Source: Sphingomonadales bacterium (GTDB lineage: Bacteria > Pseudomonadota > Alphaproteobacteria > Sphingomonadales > Sphingomonadaceae). Taken from it: a stretch of DNA of 10,251 nt. Below the pieces are notes generated by a model. It saw only the letters and a program-made list of their open reading frames with translations, made no database searches and was not told the DNA's origin. Below, one piece after another: positions 6,252-10,251 of this stretch (within the stretch, counting starts at the first letter, position 1; every line of letters begins with the position of its first letter). The stretch is taken from NCBI GenBank assembly GCA_020200935.1, contig JAIVHR010000201.1:1-10251 (forward strand), given 5' to 3'. A program made the position numbers and the translations under genes.

Positions 6252-6977
6252 CTAGAAGCGGAAGGCGGTGCCGACATAGACCGCCTGGCTGTCGCGCTCA
6301 TCGTCGGGCAGCGGCGCGAGCCGGTGCTGACGCTGATAGCGGACGCCGCCGGTGATATCGATATTGCGCGCGATCGAATAGGAGCCGCCGACATCGAGCG
6401 CGACGCGCTCGTCATTGTCGATCGCGCTCGGCGCGCTGTCGTCGGCGGGGCGATCGGCCGAAAGCTGGACCCGGGTCGCCCAGCCGCGGCCATTATAGCT
6501 GACCCCGACATTCGCCGATTCGCGGCTGCGGCCGGGGACGATCCCGTTATCGACTCGGCCGACATCGCCCGAAATCGCGAAACGCCGCCATCCGACCGAC
6601 ACGCCGAGATCGTAGGCCGACGGCGTGACGGCGGCGAGCGAGCCTTGCGAGGAGGAAGCCATGGCGATTTCGGCATCGCGATCCGATTGGCGCGGCGCCG
6701 AATTGCGCGCCCGGACGGCCACCGTCACCGGACGGTCGCCCTGGCGCGATCCCGAGGGCGTGAAACGCATGCCGCGGCTCGAAATACCGGCGCGGCGCAG
6801 CGCCCGGGCCATCTCCGGATCCGCCGAAGCCGGCGTGAAGGTGCCCATCGAGGAAGGACGCATCGACAGCGAGCGCGCCTGCGACTCGGCGTCGCCGGGC
6901 ACGAGCGTGACGCCGGCGCCGACCAGGGCCGTGCCGAGCAATGCTGCCGTGAGAATGCGTCCACGCATGCGGTTCAT
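6252..6977 (-). CDS. Predicted small outer-membrane beta-barrel protein, function unknown
   Basis: The 241-residue product starts with a signal peptide (MNRMRGRILTAALLGTALVG, likely cleaved near AESQA at about 31-35). Next comes a Ser/Arg-rich linker (about 36-117) with no recognised domain. The last 120 residues show alternating polar and hydrophobic strands with Gly and aromatic residues: LGVSVGWRRFAISGDVG, ANVGVSYNGRGWATRVQLSA, VALDVGGSYSIARNIDITGG and VRYQRQHRL. The protein ends in AVYVGTAFRF, and a terminal Phe is the usual signal for insertion by the BAM complex. This fits a small porin-like barrel of roughly 8 strands. I do not recognise the family or its ligand. The start at 6977 has GGGAG close upstream; Met3 (6971) is a possible alternative with better spacing. 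It is divergent from the DUF3576 lipoprotein gene. Confidence 0.75.
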   Translation of the reverse strand: MNRMRGRILTAALLGTALVGAGVTLVPGDAESQARSLSMRPSSMGTFTPASADPEMARALRRAGISSRGMRFTPSGSRQGDRPVTVAVRARNSAPRQSDRDAEIAMASSSQGSLAAVTPSAYDLGVSVGWRRFAISGDVGRVDNGIVPGRSRESANVGVSYNGRGWATRVQLSADRPADDSAPSAIDNDERVALDVGGSYSIARNIDITGGVRYQRQHRLAPLPDDERDSQAVYVGTAFRF

Positions 6978-7098
6978 ATACTCCCTGCAGAGTGGCCCTA
7001 GCATGAAGCGCGCGAGTCCTGCCATAGTTGCATGCGCGATTCGGCGGCGGTGTTGCCGACTCTCCACAGGCCTTCCGAAGGCTCGCCGAAAAGGCCGC

Positions 7099-7126
7099 TT
7101 GCGGGCCGGCATCGAGACTCTATAAG
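7099..7126 (+). promoter_or_regulatory. Sigma-70-type promoter for the DUF3576 lipoprotein gene
   Basis: TTGCGG (7099-7104) and TATAAG (7121-7126) are separated by 16 bases, a good housekeeping spacing. The gene start is 40 bases further on and has its own AAGGTGAG Shine-Dalgarno sequence. The 188-base gap must also hold the promoter of the minus-strand beta-barrel gene, for which no clear element is seen. Confidence 0.5.
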
Positions 7127-7165
7127 CTGGGCGCAACATCCTGCTTCCTGGTGAAGGTGAGTATC

Positions 7166-7600
7166 ATGATCCGCCGTTTCAAGATTGCGCTCGTTCCCGC
7201 GCTTGCCGCCTCGCTGGCCGCCTGCGGCGGCGGCGACGACCGGCCCGCCCAGGGCCTGGCGCCGACCCAGACGACGACGATCGGGGTCAACACCTATCTC
7301 TGGCGCGCCGCGCTCGACACCTTGTCCTTCATGCCGATGGGCCAGGTCGATTCGAGCGGCGGCGTTATCGTCACCGACTGGTACGCCAATCCGGCCGCGC
7401 CGACCGAGCGAATGAAGCTGACGGTGACCATCCTCGATTCCGATCTGCGCGCCGATGCGCTGCGCGTCGCGGCGTCGCGCCAGCTCTATAACGGCTCGCA
7501 ATGGCTCGAGGCGCCGGTCCAGGCGGCGACCGTCCAGCGGCTCGAAGAGCTGATCCTCACCCGCGCCCGGGAAATCCGCCGCAACACCCTTGTCGGCTGA
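7166..7600 (+). CDS. DUF3576 lipoprotein, upstream of leuS
   Basis: The 144-residue predicted lipoprotein begins with a short positive N-terminus, a hydrophobic stretch and the lipobox SLAAC (lipidated Cys20), followed by GGGDD. From about residue 38 to the end it matches the alphaproteobacterial DUF3576 family: IGVNTYLWRAALDTLSFMPM (39-58), GGVIVTDWYANP (65-76), LRADALRVAASRQ (94-106) and LEELILTRAREIR (126-138). The family has no established biochemical role. An Asp after +1 is absent (+2 is Gly), so the Lol system should carry it to the outer membrane. The start at 7166 has AAGGTGAG four to five bases upstream and gives a proper signal; an ORF from 7028 only adds unrelated residues. The position before leuS and lptE is the usual one in sphingomonads, which points to a shared transcript. 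Confidence 0.9.
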   Translation: MIRRFKIALVPALAASLAACGGGDDRPAQGLAPTQTTTIGVNTYLWRAALDTLSFMPMGQVDSSGGVIVTDWYANPAAPTERMKLTVTILDSDLRADALRVAASRQLYNGSQWLEAPVQAATVQRLEELILTRAREIRRNTLVG

Positions 7601-7615
7601 CCGATATTCGAATTC

Positions 7616-7700
7616 CGTCATGCCGGGCTTGATCCGGCATCCAGAGCAGGGGAAGAAGACGCCCGCGGCTCTGGACTCCGGATCAGGTCCGGAGTGACGA
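7616..7700. repeat. Inverted repeat of the TGCCGG-CTTGATCCGGCA type, in the leuS leader
   Basis: The left arm 7616-7647 (CATGCCGGGCTTGATCCGGC within it) pairs imperfectly with the right arm 7668-7700 (CTCCGGATCAGGTCCGGAGT within it) over a 20-base spacer. This is the familiar alphaproteobacterial dispersed repeat and belongs to a different family from the CCGTTCGGG copies. It lies between the DUF3576 stop and the leuS start, 31 bases from the latter, so it would form a long stem in the leuS leader or operon mRNA. Confidence 0.85.
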
Positions 7701-7731
7701 GGAGCTTTTGCGAGATGGGCTTGTTACGACG

Positions 7732-9892
7732 ATGACTTCGCGCTTCAACCCGAAAGCGGCCGACGCGCGCTGGCAGAAAGTCTGGGACGAATCGGGCACG
7801 TTCGAGGCCGATACCGCCGCGCCCAAGCCCAAAAGCTACGTGCTCGAGATGTTCCCCTATCCTTCGGGGCGCATCCATATGGGCCATGTCCGCAACTATA
7901 CGATGGGCGACGTGCTCGCCCGCTTCCGGCGGATGCAAGGCCATGAGGTGCTCCACCCGATGGGCTGGGACGCCTTCGGCATGCCGGCCGAAAATGCGGC
8001 GATGGAAAAGAAGGTCCATCCCGGCGAATGGACGCGCGCCAATATCGCCGCGATGCGCGACCAGCTCAAGCGGCTCGGATTCGCGCTCGACTGGAGCCGC
8101 GAGCTCGCGACCTGCGAACCCGATTATTACGGCCACGAACAGGCGCTGTTCCTCGATCTCCACGAGGCTGGCCTCGTCTATCGCAAGGGCCGCGCAATTC
8201 GTCAAGCAATGCCAGGCCGGCGGCACTTCGGCGGCCGATATCGAGACGGCCGAGAAGCTGGGCTACGATACCGGCCTGACCGCGCGTCACCCGTTCGAGC
8301 CCGAATGGGAACTGCCGCTCTACATCGCCAATTTCGTGCTGATGGATTACGGCACCGGCGCGATTTTCGGCGTCCCGGCGCACGACCAGCGCGACCTCGA
8401 TTTCGCGCGCAAATACGGGCTGCCGGTTCGCCGCGTCATCGCCGACGGGGAGGAGGCCGATCCCGAATTTGCCGGCGGCGAAGCCTTTTCGGGCGACGGC
8501 GCGCTGGTTAATTCGCGCTTCCTCGACGGCATGGAGATCGAGACCGCCAAATCCGCGGTCATCTCCCGCGCCGAGGAGGAGGGTTGGGGCGAAGGGACGA
8601 CGGTCTGGCGGCTGCGCGACTGGGGCGTCTCGCGCCAGCGTTACTGGGGCACGCCGATCCCGATGATCCATTGCGCCGAATGCGGCGCGGTCCCGGTTCC
8701 GCGCGACCAGTTGCCGATCATACTGCCCGAGGACGTCGATTTCGAGACCCCGGGCAACCCGCTCGACCGGCATCCGGACTGGAAGCATGTCGCCTGCCCG
8801 CAATGCGGCGGCGAGGCGGAGCGCGAGACCGACACGCTCGACACCTTCGTCGACAGCAGCTGGTATTTCATCCGCTTCGCCAGCCAGCCCGGGGACAAGC
8901 CCTTCGACGCGGCGGCGGCCGACGCATGGCTTCCGGTCGGCCAGTATATCGGCGGTGTCGAGCATGCGATCCTCCATCTGCTCTATGCGCGTTTCATGAC
9001 GCGGGCGCTCAACCGGATGGGTCGGATCGGCGTCAAGGAGCCCTTCGCCGGGCTCTTCACCCAGGGCATGGTGACGCACGAGACCTACGAGGCCGGCGAC
9101 GGCAGCTGGCTATCGCCCGACGAGGTGACCAGGGACGGCGACGACTGGGTGCGGGTCGCGGACGGCAGTCCGGTGACTCCGGGCCGCATCGAAAAGATGT
9201 CGAAATCGAAGAAGAACACCGTCGATCCCGATCCAATCGTCGACCAGTATGGGGCCGATGCGGTGCGCTGGTTCATGCTTTCCGACAGCCCGCCCGAGCG
9301 CGATCTCGAATGGAGCGAGGCGGGGATCGAGGGCGCCTGGCGCTTCGTCCAGCGGCTCTGGCGGCTGGTCGCCGACGATAAAAGCGGGACGGGCCCTTCG
9401 ACTGAGCTCAGGACAGGCGAAGATGCTGATCTCGACCGCAGGCTGCACCGGACGATCGCCGGGGTGGCCGAGGATATCGAAGCGCTCGGCTTCAACAAGG
9501 CGGTCGCCAAGATCCACGAGCTCGCCAATGCGATCGAGAAGGCCGAACCCTCGGCGAGCCGCGCCGAGGCGGTGCGCACGCTGATCCGGCTCGTCGCGCC
9601 GATGGTGCCGCATCTCGCCGAGGAGGCCTGGGCGAAGATCGGCGGCGAAGGCCTCGTCGCGGACGCCCCCTGGCCCGAGCTCGACGAGAGCCTGCTGGTC
9701 GAAGAGGAGGTGACGATCGCGATCCAGGTCAACGGCAAGCTGCGCGATACGCTGACCGCCGCCAAGGGCGCGTCGAAGCCCGATCTCGAAAAGCTGGCGC
9801 TGGCTTCGGAGAAAGTCGCGCGTCAGCTCGACGGCAGCGCGCCGAAAAAGGTCATCGTCGTCCCCGACCGTCTCGTGAACATCGTCGCATGA
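7732..9892 (+). pseudogene. leuS: Leucyl-tRNA synthetase, broken by an internal frameshifting deletion
   Basis: Class I aminoacyl-tRNA synthetase that charges tRNA-Leu. Residues 1-152 are intact from [15 protein letters not shown], with the HIGH-type motif HMGH (49-52) and [13 protein letters not shown], up to LVYRK. At about 8187-8199 the frame changes. The rest resumes at [13 protein letters not shown] in another frame and runs to the stop at 9892. It contains the end of the editing domain ([20 protein letters not shown]), [11 protein letters not shown], cysteine pairs CAECG and CPQCG, KMSKS (9194-9208) and the C-terminal VNGKLRD. About 720 residues are encoded against roughly 840-860 normally. 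The missing 125 or so cover the NWDPVD and NWIG regions and the editing-site TTRPDT motif. As written the upstream frame stops at 8511. Because the gene is usually essential and single-copy, an assembly error is the first suspicion. Confidence 0.92.
9393..9416 (+). repeat. Fragment of the CCGTTCGGG-family repeat inside the leuS reading frame
   Basis: GCCCTTCGACTGAGCTCAGG resembles the right arm of the intergenic copies (CCCTTCGACAAGCTCAGG). It includes the perfect 10-base palindrome CTGAGCTCAG (9402-9411). It is translated in frame as [10 protein letters not shown], in the linker between the catalytic core (VADDKS) and the anticodon-binding helices ([10 protein letters not shown]). Confidence 0.65.
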
Positions 9893-9912
9893 GGCACGCG
9901 GCCCCCCCACTC

Positions 9913-9993
9913 CCCGTTCGGGCCGAGCTTGTCGAAGCCCTGCCCTTCTTCTTGAAGAAAATGACAACCCTTCGACAAGCTCAGCCCGAACGG
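9913..9993. repeat. CCGTTCGGG-family inverted repeat, copy 3 (leuS / lptE)
   Basis: The left arm 9913-9942 (CCCGTTCGGGCCGAGCTTGT and on) pairs with the right arm 9965-9993 (ACCCTTCGACAAGCTCAGCC and on) over a 22-base spacer. In this copy the CCCGAACGG end pairs perfectly with the left arm, unlike copies 1 and 2. The element starts 20 bases after the leuS stop, and the lptE start codon at 9961 lies in its spacer. Confidence 0.88.
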
Positions 9994-10251
9994 AATTGGC
10001 TGGCGCTGACGCTGATCCTCCTCCTCGCCCTCCCCCTTCTCGCCTCCTGCGGCTTACGCCCGCTTTACGGCAATGCCGGCAGCCCGGCCGTCCGGACGCT
10101 CGGCGCGGTCGCGGTCGGGCCGATCGAGGGCCGCGCCGGCTATCTGATGCGCGGCGCGCTCGAACAGCGGCTCGGCGCGGTCGGCGAGCGCGAGCCGCGC
10201 TACCGGCTCGAAGTGGTGCTCGATGACGAGATCACCGGCTTCGGCGTCCGC
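9961..10251 (+). CDS. lptE: LPS-assembly lipoprotein LptE, N-terminal part (3' end outside window)
   Basis: LptE is the outer-membrane lipoprotein that plugs the LptD barrel and helps deliver lipopolysaccharide to the cell surface. The 97 codons visible show a lipoprotein signal with a hydrophobic stretch LALTLILLLALPLLASC (residues 14-30) and a lipobox LASC (Cys30), followed by GLRPLYG, the typical first motif of LptE. Next come VAVGPIEGRAGYLMRGALEQ and RYRLEVVLDDEITGFGVR, which fit the family's first strand and helix; the frame is open at the window edge. The only in-frame ATG before the signal core is at 9961, inside the dispersed repeat, so residues 4-11 (LRQAQPER) are encoded by the repeat's right arm. 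The ribosome binding site is weak (GAAG a few bases upstream). leuS lies 68 bases before it; in related genomes holA follows. Confidence 0.88.
   Translation, partial: MTTLRQAQPERNWLALTLILLLALPLLASCGLRPLYGNAGSPAVRTLGAVAVGPIEGRAGYLMRGALEQRLGAVGEREPRYRLEVVLDDEITGFGVR

Noticed and set aside
6144..7001. 285-residue plus-strand ORF opposite the beta-barrel gene
   Set aside because: It starts inside a repeat, lacks any motif, and the minus strand encodes a signal peptide and terminal-Phe barrel.
8066..9079. 337-residue minus-strand ORF opposite leuS
   Set aside because: Shadow of the conserved leuS coding strand.
7732..9892. Intron, intein or programmed frameshift as the cause of the leuS and xthA frame changes
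   Set aside because: Conserved protein segments are missing rather than interrupted, and there is no slippery site or inserted sequence.
1..10251. CRISPR array, prophage, toxin-antitoxin or defence island
   Set aside because: No regularly spaced direct repeats, integrase, transposase or defence-type genes were found; the window is housekeeping chromosome.

Overview
The window looks like ordinary chromosome from a high-GC alphaproteobacterium of the sphingomonad type (Sphingomonadales). The evidence is the gene order (ftsK-lolA-xthA-ribA, and a DUF3576 lipoprotein followed by leuS and lptE), the GC-rich codon use throughout, and several families of dispersed inverted repeats of the kind common in sphingomonads. 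The genus cannot be fixed from the sequence alone. No phage, plasmid, transposase, CRISPR or defence gene is visible, and no rRNA or tRNA gene.

Layout, left to right: the 3' end of ftsK (DNA translocase), then a hairpin repeat. Next are lolA (lipoprotein carrier), a strong intrinsic terminator, a broken xthA (exonuclease III) and ribA (GTP cyclohydrolase II), whose start overlaps the xthA end. After a repeat between convergent genes come two minus-strand genes, yggS (PLP-binding protein) and a HAD-family phosphatase. A ThiE-like gene runs divergently from yggS. A second repeat separates it from a minus-strand gene for a predicted outer-membrane beta-barrel. Divergent from that is a DUF3576 lipoprotein gene, followed by a repeat, a broken leuS (leucyl-tRNA synthetase), another repeat and the 5' part of lptE (LPS-assembly lipoprotein).

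Functions are mostly housekeeping: chromosome segregation, outer-membrane lipoprotein and LPS transport (lolA, lptE), riboflavin synthesis, PLP handling and tRNA charging. Envelope genes recur (lolA, the beta-barrel, the DUF3576 lipoprotein, lptE), but the sequence does not show that they act together.

The most striking feature is that two housekeeping genes, xthA and leuS, each carry an internal deletion with a frameshift. About 70 and about 125 residues are missing, including essential motifs, while the flanks are otherwise perfectly conserved. The two junctions share a 9-base sequence. Because leuS is normally essential, an assembly or consensus error is the leading explanation, and both should be checked against reads. 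Other points worth attention are a repeat family with three paired copies plus a fragment translated inside leuS, an lptE start codon that lies inside one of these repeats, and a symmetric divergent promoter with a single shared TATA between yggS and the ThiE-like gene. I found no convincing novel multi-gene system.
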